A stretch of DNA of 64,000 nucleotides, taken from NCBI RefSeq assembly GCF_033406955.1, contig NZ_CP137734.1, forward strand, positions 3,224,001 to 3,288,000, read 5' to 3'. Shown in pieces: positions 17,011 to 26,036 of the stretch; position 1 is the stretch's first letter, and each line of letters begins with the position of its first letter. Both the position numbers and the translations under genes were made by a program. This stretch comes from Streptomyces violaceoruber. Lineage in GTDB: Bacteria; Actinomycetota; Actinomycetes; Streptomycetales; Streptomycetaceae. Under the pieces are notes generated by a model. That model was not told the origin of the DNA. It worked only from the letters and a program-made list of their open reading frames with translations, and did no database searches.

Positions 17011-19815
17011 TCAGAGGGCGCTGGTGAGGCGCTCGCGCGGGCGGGTGGCGGGGCGGAGCGCGGGATCGTGTGCGGAGCGCCGTCGGCGGACGGCGGTGAG
17101 GGTGCCGAGCAGGACGAGGGTCAGGAGCGAGGCGCCCCCGACGGCCGCGCCCAGCCGCAGGCCGGGCGGGTGGAAGGTGCAGGTGACGCTGGTCGCGGAG
17201 CCGTCCAGGGGGACGGCGATCAGCCCGTAGTAGGTCCCGGCGGGCTCGGCCGCGGCCCCGTCCGCCGCGCACCGCCAGCCGGCGATGCGGGGGGCGGCGA
17301 GGACGGCGGTGCCCGTGCTGCCGGCGGGCAGCTGGGCCCGGACGGTGCCGTCGGAGACGGTCACCTGGTCGGCGCCGGTGGCCTTGAGCTGCTGGACGGC
17401 GGTGCGCAGCCGCGCGGTGTCCAGGCAGCCGACCGCGCCGTCCGGGACGGTGCCGGTCCGGGTGGGCGACAGTTCGACGCGGACCCGGCCGGACGGCGGC
17501 GCGGTGCCGAGCCGCTGCATCGCGGCGATCTTGGCGGCGTCGGAGGTGAACCGGCCGGTGAGCGGGCGGGCCGGGGTGTCGGTGAGGCGGGCGGTGCCGG
17601 AGAAGTGCGGCGCCCACAGGTAGACCTCGCTGCCGGCCGGGCACTGGGCCGCGATCGTCGGCCGCCGTGCGGCGGCGGCCTTCGTGCGGGGGGCCTCGAT
17701 CACCGTGCCGGTCCGGCCGTCGGCCGCCCGGTCGCCCGCTGCCCGGTCGCCGGTCGCCCGTTCGCCGGTCGCCCGTTCGGGCTGCTCGCCGTCGCCGGTG
17801 CGTACGGTCAGCGCGGGCACGGTGTAGACGCGGCTGCCCAGCAGCAGTTCCTGGTTGCGGTAGGGCGACGGGCCGAACGCGTCGACGCCGGTGCGGGCGC
17901 CGGGAGCGGTGGGCGGCCGGACGGTGACCAGGGGCGGTACGTCCTGCCGGGACACGGTCACCGGGGTGCGGTCCCGGGGATTCCACCGCTGGTGCTGGTC
18001 CGGCGGGGAGTGCACGCGCGCGCCCACGGAGAAGATCGCGTCGGTGACGGCGTTGTCCAGGCTCTGGACGTTCCGGCCGCGCGAGGTCCAGCCGTCGCCG
18101 AGGGCGGTGAGGGTGCGGCTGAGGACGTCCGCGGTCAGGCTGCTGTAGTACTGGGCGCCCTGGCCGCCCACCACCATCGGGTCGTTGCCCACGGTCTGTT
18201 CGCGGCCCGGGTCGGTGCGGTGGGCGGGCCAGCCGTCGGCCCCGGACACCGCCTGAGTCTGACTGCGCTGCCGGTCCCCCCAGGACGCGTAGTCGTCCAG
18301 GTGGTTCAGCCGCAGCCGGGTGGCCACGGCGGAGGTGGCGGCGGTCTCGCCGAGCTGGGCGCCGACCAGGAGGGCCACGGCGAGCCCGGCGAGCGCGGTG
18401 CGGCGGCGCGCGGCCGCTCCCCCCGCACCGGAGGCGGCACCGGCCCCCGCACCGGACGCGGCACCGGAAGTAGCACCGGACCCGGCACCGGAAGCAGCAC
18501 CAGACCCGGCACCGGACGCGGCGTCCGCCGTCCCGGCGTCCGCGCGGCGCAGCAGGAGCAGCCCGCCGAGGGCTCCGGCGACGGCCAGGAGCAGCACGGG
18601 CCAGGCGTAGGAGTGCACCAGGCCGCTCCGGCTCGCGACGGCGGCCGTCAGGGCGAGCAGCCCGCCGGCCGCGCCCAGCGCGCGCGGGGCGGGTACGCCG
18701 TAGGACAGCGTGTGCCAGGCCGCGATCACCAGCAGGGCGCACAGGACGAACGTCTGGCGGTAGGGGCTGCCGTTGGGGGTGGCGAAGGCGTGCCAGGCGA
18801 GATGGGTCGGCGTCCACTGCATCGACAGCGCGACCGCGACGGCCAGCCCGCTCCACCCGGCGCGCACCCGCACGGGGGCGGCCCGGTGGAAGGGCAGGGC
18901 GAGGGCCAGCAGCAGCGCGGTGGTGCCGACGAAGAGCGCCGGGCTGCCGAATCCGTACGTCGTGGGCAGCAGCCGGGCCAGCACGTCCTCCGTGGCGACC
19001 GGCGCGAAGTGCGTGACCCGCCCGGGGTAGGCGTGCTTGGTGCCGAAGTAGACGACCGTGACCAGCGGGGCGGCCAGGCCGACACCCAGGGCGACGGTGA
19101 CCGCGGCGCGGCCGGCCGCCGCCGGCGCCCGGCGCCGCGGGAGGCCGCAGAGCCAGAGCCGGAGGAGCAGGAAGAGGCCGGCGCCGAGGGTGGCCATGTA
19201 GGCGGTGTAGAAGTTGGCGATCCAGGTGAGTGCCACGACGAGCACGCCGAGCAGCCGGCGCCGTCCGCCGAGCGCCCACTCGCCGACCAGGCACAGCAGG
19301 GGCAGGGCGACGAGGCCGTCGAGCCACATCGGGTTGTACGAGGCGTCGGCGATCGACCAGCCGCACAGCGCGTACGCGGCGCCCAGCAGGCCCGCCGCCC
19401 ACCAGCGGCCGGGGCGCAGCCGGAGCAGCAGCCAGGCCATGGCGGCACCGGCGCACGCCGTCTTCAGGACGGTGACCACGTAGACGGCGAGGTCGATCTC
19501 GTCCCTCGGGAACACGCCGACGAGCAGGGCGAAGGGGCTGCTCAGATAGGTCCCGAGGTCGGGCAGGAAGCTGGAGCCGAACCCGGACTGCCAGTTGACG
19601 AGCAGGCCGCCGTCGGACCGGCCGTGCAGCAGGTCCCACAGATGGGCGTGGAACGGCACGTACTGGTTGCCCAGGTCGTTGACAGCCCGGGTGCGCGGGC
19701 CGAAGGGGTAGCTGCGCGCGACGGCGTCGGCCGCGCAGAACGAGGCGACGGTGAGGGCCGCCGCGAGCAGCGCGGCGGCCTGTCGCGGTCTGCCGCGCAG
19801 GGTTGAGCGATTCAT
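17011..19815 (-). CDS. YfhO-family GT-C membrane glycosyltransferase
   Basis: 934-residue polytopic protein of the YfhO family. About a dozen hydrophobic segments span residues 12-480, with acidic loop residues near the first loop (NDLGNQYVPFHAHLWDLL). A large extracytoplasmic domain follows (about 510-890), then a last helix before the basic C-terminus. It would move a sugar from the lipid carrier made by the GtrB partner onto a wall polymer outside the cell. Start choice is uncertain: ATG 19815 begins just before the first helix, ATG 19836 and GTG 19872 are in frame, and none has a strong ribosome site. A repetitive Ala-Gly-Ser linker lies in the middle. Confidence 0.82.
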   Translation of the reverse strand: MNRSTLRGRPRQAAALLAAALTVASFCAADAVARSYPFGPRTRAVNDLGNQYVPFHAHLWDLLHGRSDGGLLVNWQSGFGSSFLPDLGTYLSSPFALLVGVFPRDEIDLAVYVVTVLKTACAGAAMAWLLLRLRPGRWWAAGLLGAAYALCGWSIADASYNPMWLDGLVALPLLCLVGEWALGGRRRLLGVLVVALTWIANFYTAYMATLGAGLFLLLRLWLCGLPRRRAPAAAGRAAVTVALGVGLAAPLVTVVYFGTKHAYPGRVTHFAPVATEDVLARLLPTTYGFGSPALFVGTTALLLALALPFHRAAPVRVRAGWSGLAVAVALSMQWTPTHLAWHAFATPNGSPYRQTFVLCALLVIAAWHTLSYGVPAPRALGAAGGLLALTAAVASRSGLVHSYAWPVLLLAVAGALGGLLLLRRADAGTADAASGAGSGAASGAGSGATSGAASGAGAGAASGAGGAAARRRTALAGLAVALLVGAQLGETAATSAVATRLRLNHLDDYASWGDRQRSQTQAVSGADGWPAHRTDPGREQTVGNDPMVVGGQGAQYYSSLTADVLSRTLTALGDGWTSRGRNVQSLDNAVTDAIFSVGARVHSPPDQHQRWNPRDRTPVTVSRQDVPPLVTVRPPTAPGARTGVDAFGPSPYRNQELLLGSRVYTVPALTVRTGDGEQPERATGERATGDRAAGDRAADGRTGTVIEAPRTKAAAARRPTIAAQCPAGSEVYLWAPHFSGTARLTDTPARPLTGRFTSDAAKIAAMQRLGTAPPSGRVRVELSPTRTGTVPDGAVGCLDTARLRTAVQQLKATGADQVTVSDGTVRAQLPAGSTGTAVLAAPRIAGWRCAADGAAAEPAGTYYGLIAVPLDGSATSVTCTFHPPGLRLGAAVGGASLLTLVLLGTLTAVRRRRSAHDPALRPATRPRERLTSAL
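18424..18530. repeat. tandem GCACCGGA-based repeat inside the yfhO-like gene
   Basis: About 100 bases consist of imperfect copies of a GCACCGGACGCG / GCACCGGAAGCA type unit, encoding a run of Ser-Gly-Ala residues between the membrane half and the extracytoplasmic half of the protein. Such tracts are prone to length change by slippage, so the loop length may vary among strains. Confidence 0.6.
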
Positions 19816-20184
19816 TCTCGGCGGGCCCCAAGCCATATTCGTCGCGTACAGCGCCTCGTGCGGGGACGTCACTCCCTGTGCGCTTGTCCGATCGATTAGA
19901 CCGGGGCTGTTCCTACCTGGATGTGCAATCGCCGGTGAACAATGGACGAATGATTAATGACCGAATGCGAGCGGAGTCCGGCAAGCCGATCAATTCCCGG
20001 CGCACGCCGTCACTTCAGAGGAAGACGGCGCGTATACGGGAAATGAAGCACCGGTAAATTCCGCCTTTCCTTACGGTCTTCCGACGGAATGCGGGGTCCT
20101 TTCCCTAGGCTAGCCTTTACGCCACCTCCCACGTGCTCCACGCACTGCCGTGCGCCCCCCATGACGGATAGAGGCTCTTGCTCC
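19816..20184. other. intergenic region between divergent yfhO-like and methyltransferase genes
   Basis: About 370 bases of lower GC content than the surroundings, with no convincing gene. Near the plus-strand gene, CTAGGCTAGCCTTTA (about 20104-20118) contains a palindromic AGGCTAGCCT and could hold a -10. Other -10-like and AT-rich stretches occur around 19930-20060. It presumably contains both divergent promoters. Confidence 0.5.
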
Positions 20185-21123
20185 ATGAACAGCCGTTCCC
20201 TGCTCCACAGCTCGGTTTCCCGGCGTCTGCTGCGCCCCGTCGCCGACCTCATAGACCAGCGCATCGAGCGGCAGGTCCGCTCGGCGGTCCGCCGCTCCGC
20301 CGCCCCGGCGACCGCGGACACCGCACGACTGGTCCGTGACGTCGAGGCACTCAGGCACCGGCAGCTCACCGTCGAACTGCTGCTCGGCCCCGGCGGCCGC
20401 GGCATCTCCCGCATGGTGGGCGAGGCATCCCTGGAGCACCTGTACGCCGAGGTCGCGGCCCTGTCGGGCGACCGCGACGCGGCGGAGCGCAACGTCGCCG
20501 CCGCCTTCCGGCTACTGGTGGCGCTGGAGTCGCTGGGCGTCGGCCGGATCGCGGGCGGCACCATGAACATCTGCGGCAAGCTCGGCACGATCCCCCTGCT
20601 GGACCCGCCGAACGACGAGATCCTGGAGATCGGCACGCTGTACGGCATGTTCTCCGCCGGCCTCGTCCGGATGATGGAGCGCGACGGCCGCAACCCCAAC
20701 CTGACCATCGTCGACCCGTTCGCCGGTGTGCAGCTCCAGCCCGGCACCGACCAGCGCCCGGACCCCACGGGGGCGCCGGTCGACGAGCACGCCGTGCGCA
20801 CCAACCTCGCCCTCGCCGGTCCGGCGGGCGCGGCGGCACGCATCCGGCAGGGTTTCTCCGAGGACCCCGAGACCCGGGCGGCCGTCTCGGACCGCGACTA
20901 CGGCGTGATCGTGGTGGACGGCGACCACTCGGCCGAGGGCGTCGCCAAGGACCTCGAGTGGGCCGAGGAGATCGCCGCGCCCGGCGCGATCGTCGTCCTG
21001 GACGACTACGACGACCCCAGCTGGCCGGGCATCAAGGACGCCCTGGACGACCGCCTGAAGGGAAGCACCCGTTTCACGTTCCTGGGCAAGGCGGCCCGCT
21101 CGGCGTATCTGCGGGCGGCCTGA
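20185..21123 (+). CDS. class I SAM-dependent methyltransferase (macrocin/CmcI-like)
   Basis: 312-residue cytoplasmic methyltransferase. The Rossmann core shows NDEILEIGTLYGMFSAGLV (motif I, about residues 145-165), NLTIVDPFAG (motif II), YGVIVVDGDHSAEGV (about 238) and GAIVVLDDYDDPSWPG (about 265). ATG 20185 is chosen because AGAGG lies upstream; ATG 20161 would add eight unsupported residues. It lies beside the wall-polymer genes with a second methyltransferase following, so O-methylation of a polymer sugar is a reasonable guess. The sequence alone does not fix the substrate. Confidence 0.85.
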   Translation: MNSRSLLHSSVSRRLLRPVADLIDQRIERQVRSAVRRSAAPATADTARLVRDVEALRHRQLTVELLLGPGGRGISRMVGEASLEHLYAEVAALSGDRDAAERNVAAAFRLLVALESLGVGRIAGGTMNICGKLGTIPLLDPPNDEILEIGTLYGMFSAGLVRMMERDGRNPNLTIVDPFAGVQLQPGTDQRPDPTGAPVDEHAVRTNLALAGPAGAAARIRQGFSEDPETRAAVSDRDYGVIVVDGDHSAEGVAKDLEWAEEIAAPGAIVVLDDYDDPSWPGIKDALDDRLKGSTRFTFLGKAARSAYLRAA

Positions 21124-21234
21124 GCGGCTGCGCGGTGTGCTGGGCCGGACACGTTGGGCAATTCGTGCGATTTTCTGACCGTCGGATCGCGCGTACCCCC
21201 TCCCTTTCGGCGACCCAGGGGGCATGCTCCCCTC

Positions 21235-22251
21235 ATGGCCACTGCGCAAGAGACGCACGAGTACCCCGGTGAGCTGAACGACGTCCCGGGCTGGTTCTGG
21301 CCGCTCGACCAGGTGCTGTTCTCCTGGTTCCTGGAGCGGCAGGAGCGGCTGGACACCCGCGGCGACCTGCTGGAACTGGGCGCCTACCTGGGCAAGAGCG
21401 CGATCCTGCTCGGGCACCGGCTGCGGGACGGCGAGAAGCTCACCGTCTGCGACCTGTTCGGGGCTCAGCCGCCGGACGCGGCCAACCGCGCGGAGGCGGC
21501 GAAGTCGTACTCCTCCCTCACCCGCCAGGCCTTCGAACGCAACTACCTCTCCTTCCACGACGCCCTGCCGACGATCATCCAGGCGCCCAGTTCCGCGGTC
21601 GTCGGCGAGGTGGCGCCCGGCAGCTGCCGCTTCGTCCACGTCGACGCCTCGCACCTGTACGAGCACGTCGAGGGCGACATCGGCGCGGCCAAGGAGCTGC
21701 TGGGGCCCGACGGCATCGTCGTCCTGGACGACTTCCGCAGCGAGCACACCCCGGGGGTCGCCGTCGCGGCCTGGGAGGCAGTGCTCAACCGCGGGCTGCG
21801 CCCGGTCTGCCTCAGCAGCCAGAAGCTGTACGGCACCTGGGGCGACCCGGATCCCGTGCGGGAGGAGCTGATCGCGGCGTTCCGGGGGCGCGACGACATC
21901 GCCGTGACCGTGGAGCAGGCCGCCGGGCACCGCCTGGTGCGGACCCGGGCCAAGGTCAAGCGGCTGCGGCCGCCCTCGCTGCCGTCCTCGCGGCACCCGG
22001 CGCCGGTTCCGTCCCCCGAGGCGGGCCGGACGGACGCCGCACCGGTGCCGGAGCAGGCCCCGCAGCCCCGTCCGGCGCCGCCGGCGGCCCGGACGGCCCG
22101 GCCGTCGGCCCGACGGGACCGCACCCGCAAGCTCGCCCTGGACCTGCTGCCGCCGCTCGTCACGCGTGCGGTACGCCGGTACCTGGCGGCACAGCGGGCG
22201 AAGGCGGGCGGCGCCGGCCGGGCGGCGGGAGCCGCTCAGTCGAGGCCGTAG
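21235..22251 (+). CDS. class I SAM-dependent methyltransferase (Methyltransf_24 type) with Pro-rich tail
   Basis: 338-residue protein. Residues about 1-235 form a class I methyltransferase with GDLLELGAYLGKSAILLG (motif I, about 43-60), LTVCDLFGAQ, FVHVDASHLYEHV and GIVVLDDFRSEHTPG. Residues about 250-300 are a Pro/Ala-rich linker and the C-terminus is basic and helical. ATG 21235 follows AGGGGGC; earlier in-frame starts lack support. It follows the other methyltransferase on the same strand by 111 bases. The last 16 bases overlap the convergent TetR gene. A role in modifying the wall glycopolymer is inferred from position only. Confidence 0.83.
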   Translation: MATAQETHEYPGELNDVPGWFWPLDQVLFSWFLERQERLDTRGDLLELGAYLGKSAILLGHRLRDGEKLTVCDLFGAQPPDAANRAEAAKSYSSLTRQAFERNYLSFHDALPTIIQAPSSAVVGEVAPGSCRFVHVDASHLYEHVEGDIGAAKELLGPDGIVVLDDFRSEHTPGVAVAAWEAVLNRGLRPVCLSSQKLYGTWGDPDPVREELIAAFRGRDDIAVTVEQAAGHRLVRTRAKVKRLRPPSLPSSRHPAPVPSPEAGRTDAAPVPEQAPQPRPAPPAARTARPSARRDRTRKLALDLLPPLVTRAVRRYLAAQRAKAGGAGRAAGAAQSRP

Positions 22252-22886
22252 GTCGCCGCGACACCCTCGATCACCAGGGCCAGCGACTCCTCGAAGTGCC
22301 GGTCGTAGTCCGTGAAGATCTCCGCGCCCGCCGCGGCCGTCAGGGGGTAGTCGGCCAGCAGGCGGGCGCGTTCCTCCACGTCGAAGCCCTCCCGGCGCTC
22401 GCCGGGCAGGGGCTCGACGCCCTGTTCCTCGGTGACGAAGCCGAGGGTGAACAGGTACGTCGTCGTGGTCGCCCGGACCGCCTGCGCGAGGGTGAGCCCG
22501 GCGGCGGTGAACAGCCGCAGGGTTCCCTCCATGTACTCGGCGTGCACCGCGCCGGTGAAACGTGAACCGCTGAACACCTTGGCGCCGTCGCGGTAGGCGA
22601 GCAGGGCGGCGCGCAGGCCGCGGTTGGCCGTGAGCAGCCGTTCCCGCCAGGTGTCGGCCGGGTCCAGGGGGGTCCCGGCGATCATGCGCCGGTACATCTC
22701 GGTGGCCATCTCGTCGAGCAGGGCCTGCTTGTCCTTGAAGTGCCAGTACAGGGCGGGCGCCTTCACGTCCAGCTCCCTGGCGATGGCGCGCAGGGTCAGG
22801 CCGTCGAGGCCGACCTCGTTCAGCAGTTTCAGCGCCGTGTCCGCGACCCGTCGGCGGTCGAGGGGGGCGCGTCGTTCCGTACTCAC
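22236..22886 (-). CDS. TetR-family transcriptional repressor (TetR_C_1 type)
   Basis: 216-residue regulator. The N-terminal helix-turn-helix (about residues 10-55) includes GLDGLTLRAIARELDVKAPALYWHFKDKQALLDEM, of the classic TetR class. The C-terminal ligand-binding domain starts near residue 70 (FSGSRFTGAVHAEYM). It diverges from an FAD monooxygenase gene, and the 72-base spacer holds two CTTAACG-type palindromes, so it very probably represses both genes and responds to a small aromatic or antibiotic-like ligand. The 3' end overlaps the convergent methyltransferase gene. Confidence 0.9.
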   Translation of the reverse strand: MSTERRAPLDRRRVADTALKLLNEVGLDGLTLRAIARELDVKAPALYWHFKDKQALLDEMATEMYRRMIAGTPLDPADTWRERLLTANRGLRAALLAYRDGAKVFSGSRFTGAVHAEYMEGTLRLFTAAGLTLAQAVRATTTTYLFTLGFVTEEQGVEPLPGERREGFDVEERARLLADYPLTAAAGAEIFTDYDRHFEESLALVIEGVAATYGLD

Positions 22887-22895
22887 GCTTGACAG

Positions 22896-22948
22896 CTTAA
22901 CGGCGATAAGTCCATCCTCGGACCCAGACGGGACTTAACGACGTTAAG
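22896..22948. promoter_or_regulatory. pair of TetR operators (CTTAACGNCGWTAAG)
   Basis: Site 1 (22896-22910) reads CTTAACGGCGATAAG and site 2 (22934-22948) reads CTTAACGACGTTAAG, a perfect palindrome around one base. Centres are 38 bases apart. Site 2 runs into the AAGGAGAG ribosome site of the monooxygenase gene and site 1 lies just before the TetR start, so both promoters would be covered. Confidence 0.75.
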
Positions 22949-22958
22949 GAGAGTTGCC

Positions 22959-24410
22959 GTGAATGTCACGGATACGCATGTCGCGGGCACGGATGTGCCG
23001 GACACGGACGTACTGATCGTCGGCGCCGGCCCCACCGGGCTCACCCTCGGTGTCGAGCTGGCCCGGCGCGGCGTGCACGCGCTGGTCCTGGAGGGCGCCG
23101 GGGAGCTGTTCCCGGGCTCGCGGGGCAAGGGCTTCCAACCCCGCACCATGGAGGTCTTCGACGACCTCGGCGTCGTCGACGCGCTCCACGCGGTGGGCGG
23201 CCCCTACCCGATCGGCATGATCTGGCGGAACGGCGAGCGGGTCGGCGAGCACCACATGTTCGACCCGGCCGAGCCGAGCGAGGACTCGCCGTACAACAGG
23301 GCGTGGATGGTGCCGCAGTGGCGCACGCAGGAGATCCTGGCGGCGCGGCTCGCGGAACTGGGCGGCAGGGTCGCCTTCCGCCACGAGGTCGTCGGTGTCG
23401 CGCAGGACGCGGAGGGCGTCACCGCGCACCTCTCCTCGGGCGGGACGGTGCGCGCCCGCTACCTGGTCGCGGCGGACGGCGGCCGGTCGGCGGTGCGCCG
23501 CGCGCTGGGCATCGGCATGACCGGCGAGACCGTGGACCCGAGCCCGACGCTGGTGGCGGACGTCCGGATCAGCGGCCTGGACCGCGACAACTGGCACGTC
23601 TTCCCGCCGGGCGACGGCGTCGACCTGCTCGCCGTCTGCCCCCTGGCCGGCACCGAGGACTTCCAGGTGATGGCGCGGTTCCCGGAGGGCGCGGACCTGG
23701 ACACCTCCGCGGACGGCGTCCGCAAGGTCGTCGCGGAGCGCTCGCACATCGCCGCCGAGGACGTGACCGAGGTCCGCTGGGTCTCCGACTTCCGGCCGCG
23801 GGCGGCCCTGGCCGACCGTTTCCGCGACGGCCGGGTCTTCCTCGCCGGCGACGCGGCGCACGTGCACTCCCCCGCGGGCGGCCAGGGGCTGAACACCAGC
23901 GTCCAGGACGCCTACAACCTGGGCTGGAAGCTGGGCGCGGTGCTGAAGGGCGACGCCCCGGCCGCGCTCCTGGACAGCTACGAGGAGGAACGGCGCCCGA
24001 TCGCCGCGCAGATGCTCGACCTGTCGACCGCCGTCCACCGCGGCGAGGTACGGCGCGGCGGCGCGACCCGGCAGCTGGGGATCGGGTACCGGGACTCGTC
24101 GCTGACGGTGGAGACGCGGGGCGCCGTCGGCGAGGAGGCGGTACGGGCCGGGGACCGCGCACCCGACGGCCGGGTGGACGGCGTACGGCTCTTCGACGCC
24201 TTCCGCGGGCCGCACTGGACGCTGCTGGCGCTGGGCGTCGACGCGCCCGGCGGCGGCGTGGGCGCCGCGGTGCCGGTGGTGCGCGGGGGCGCCCACGGGG
24301 CGTACGGGGCGGGGCTGTTCCTCGTCCGGCCGGACGGGTACGTGGGGTGGGCCGGGGACACGCCGGACGGCCTCGGCGCCTACCTGGGCCGGTTCGGGCT
24401 GGGCGCCTGA
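22959..24410 (+). CDS. FAD-dependent aromatic monooxygenase (PheA/TetX type)
   Basis: 483-residue flavoprotein hydroxylase. FAD-binding GxGxxG motif VGAGPTGL near residue 21-28, DG motif VAADGGRSAVRRALGI near 170-185 and GD motif VFLAGDAAHVHSPAGGQG near 292-309. The C-terminus is a short degraded thioredoxin-like domain. Such enzymes hydroxylate phenolic or polyketide substrates or inactivate drugs such as tetracycline or rifampicin. GTG start with AAGGAGAG 5 bases upstream. Tightly linked to a divergent TetR gene and its operators, so ligand-inducible detoxification or catabolism is more likely than a biosynthetic role; no other pathway genes adjoin. Confidence 0.88.
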   Translation: MNVTDTHVAGTDVPDTDVLIVGAGPTGLTLGVELARRGVHALVLEGAGELFPGSRGKGFQPRTMEVFDDLGVVDALHAVGGPYPIGMIWRNGERVGEHHMFDPAEPSEDSPYNRAWMVPQWRTQEILAARLAELGGRVAFRHEVVGVAQDAEGVTAHLSSGGTVRARYLVAADGGRSAVRRALGIGMTGETVDPSPTLVADVRISGLDRDNWHVFPPGDGVDLLAVCPLAGTEDFQVMARFPEGADLDTSADGVRKVVAERSHIAAEDVTEVRWVSDFRPRAALADRFRDGRVFLAGDAAHVHSPAGGQGLNTSVQDAYNLGWKLGAVLKGDAPAALLDSYEEERRPIAAQMLDLSTAVHRGEVRRGGATRQLGIGYRDSSLTVETRGAVGEEAVRAGDRAPDGRVDGVRLFDAFRGPHWTLLALGVDAPGGGVGAAVPVVRGGAHGAYGAGLFLVRPDGYVGWAGDTPDGLGAYLGRFGLGA

Positions 24411-24429
24411 CCCCCCGGCCAGGCCGCCG

Positions 24430-26010
24430 TCAGAACGCGTCCGAAGGGACGTAGGTCCCCCAGACCTCCCGCAGCGCGTTGCACACCTCGCCGACCGTCG
24501 CGCGCGCCCGCAGCGCGTCCTTCATCGGGTACAGGACGTTGTCCTCGCCCTCGGCCGCCTTCTTCAGGGCCGCCAGGGCCGAGTCCACCGCCGTCTGGTC
24601 GCGCTCCGCGCGGAGCGCGGCCAGCCGGTCGGCCTGCTGGGCCTCGATGGCCGGGTCGACGCGGAGCGGCTCGTAGGGCTCCTCCTCGTCGAGCTGGTAG
24701 CGGTTGACGCCGACCACGACCCGCTCGCCGGAGTCGGTCTCCTGGGCGATGCGGTAGGCGGAGCGCTCGATCTCGCTCTTCTGGAAGCCGTGCTCGATGG
24801 CGTTGACCGCGCCGCCGAGGTCCTCGACCTTGCCCATCAGCTCCAGCGCCGCCGCCTCGACGTCGTCGGTCATCTTCTCCACGACGTAGGAGCCGGCGAA
24901 GGGGTCGACGGTCGCCGTCACGTCCGTCTCGTAGGCGAGCACCTGCTGGGTGCGCAGGGCGAGGCGCGCCGACTTGTCGGTGGGCAGCGCGATGGCCTCG
25001 TCGAAGGAGTTGGTGTGCAGCGACTGCGTGCCGCCGAGGACCGCGCCGAGGCCCTGCACGGCGACGCGCACCAGGTTCACCTCGGGCTGCTGGGCGGTCA
25101 GCTGCACGCCCGCGGTCTGGGTGTGGAAGCGCAGCATCAGCGACTTGGGGTTCTTCGCGCCGAACTCCTCCTTCATCACCCGGGCCCAGATCCGGCGGGC
25201 CGCGCGGAACTTGGCGACCTCCTCCAGGATCGTCGTGCGGGCCACGAAGAAGAAGGAGAGGCGGGGCGCGAAGTCGTCGACGTCCATGCCGGCCGCGACC
25301 GCGGTGCGCACGTACTCGATGCCGTCCGCGAGGGTGAAGGCGATCTCCTGCGCGGGCGAGGCACCGGCCTCGGCCATGTGGTAGCCGGAGATCGAGATCG
25401 TATTCCACTTCGGGATCTCGGCCCGGCAGTACTTGAAGATGTCCGCGATCAGGCGCAGCGACGGCTTCGGCGGGAAGATGTACGTCCCGCGCGCGATGTA
25501 CTCCTTCAGCACGTCGTTCTGGATCGTGCCGGTGAGCTTGTCGGCGCTCACGCCCTGCTCCTCGGCGACGAGTTGGTAGAGCAGGAGCAGCAGCGAGGCC
25601 GGGGCGTTGATCGTCATCGACGTGGAGACCTTGTCCAGCGGGATCCCGCCGAACAGCACGCGCATGTCGTCGATGGAGTCGATGGCGACGCCGACCTTGC
25701 CGACCTCGCCGCTCGCGATCGGCGCGTCGGAGTCGTGGCCCATCTGGGTGGGCAGGTCGAAGGCGACCGACAGGCCCATGGTGCCGTTGGCGATCAGCTG
25801 CTTGTAGCGGGCGTTGGACTCCGTCGCCGTGCCGAAACCGGCGTACTGGCGCATCGTCCACGGCCGGCCGGTGTACATGGACGGGTACACGCCCCGGGTG
25901 AACGGGTACTTCCCGGGCTCGCCCAGCTTCTCGGCCGCCTCCCAGTCCGCCAGGGCTTCGGGCCCGTAGACCGGTTCGATGGGCAGCCCGGACTCGGACT
26001 CGCGCGTCAT
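24430..26010 (-). CDS. acyl-CoA mutase large subunit (methylmalonyl-CoA mutase family, no B12 domain)
   Basis: 526-residue TIM-barrel subunit of an adenosylcobalamin-dependent mutase. Family blocks are [21 protein letters not shown] (split here: [15 protein letters not shown] near residue 45), [29 protein letters not shown] near 200 and [19 protein letters not shown] near 320. The C-terminal B12-binding domain of full-length MutB is absent, so a separate small subunit encoded elsewhere is required. ATG 26010 follows GGGAGG at 8 bases. Whether it acts on methylmalonyl-CoA, isobutyryl-CoA or another acyl-CoA cannot be decided by eye. The promoter region has a palindrome and short tandem repeats. 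Confidence 0.87.
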   Translation of the reverse strand: MTRESESGLPIEPVYGPEALADWEAAEKLGEPGKYPFTRGVYPSMYTGRPWTMRQYAGFGTATESNARYKQLIANGTMGLSVAFDLPTQMGHDSDAPIASGEVGKVGVAIDSIDDMRVLFGGIPLDKVSTSMTINAPASLLLLLYQLVAEEQGVSADKLTGTIQNDVLKEYIARGTYIFPPKPSLRLIADIFKYCRAEIPKWNTISISGYHMAEAGASPAQEIAFTLADGIEYVRTAVAAGMDVDDFAPRLSFFFVARTTILEEVAKFRAARRIWARVMKEEFGAKNPKSLMLRFHTQTAGVQLTAQQPEVNLVRVAVQGLGAVLGGTQSLHTNSFDEAIALPTDKSARLALRTQQVLAYETDVTATVDPFAGSYVVEKMTDDVEAAALELMGKVEDLGGAVNAIEHGFQKSEIERSAYRIAQETDSGERVVVGVNRYQLDEEEPYEPLRVDPAIEAQQADRLAALRAERDQTAVDSALAALKKAAEGEDNVLYPMKDALRARATVGEVCNALREVWGTYVPSDAF

Positions 26011-26036
26011 GGTGTGATGCCTCCCGCTGAGCACAT

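Noticed and set aside
16984..19806. 940-residue open frame on the plus strand opposite the yfhO-like gene
   Set aside because: Gly/Arg/Glu/Asp-rich composition typical of the antisense frame of a GC-rich gene; the opposite frame has membrane helices and a known family.
20512..21996. 494-residue minus-strand frame across both methyltransferase genes
   Set aside because: Antisense shadow; the plus strand has two intact class I methyltransferase domains.
22959..24410. Secondary-metabolite cluster around the FAD monooxygenase
   Set aside because: No polyketide synthase, peptide synthetase or tailoring genes adjoin; only the TetR gene is linked.
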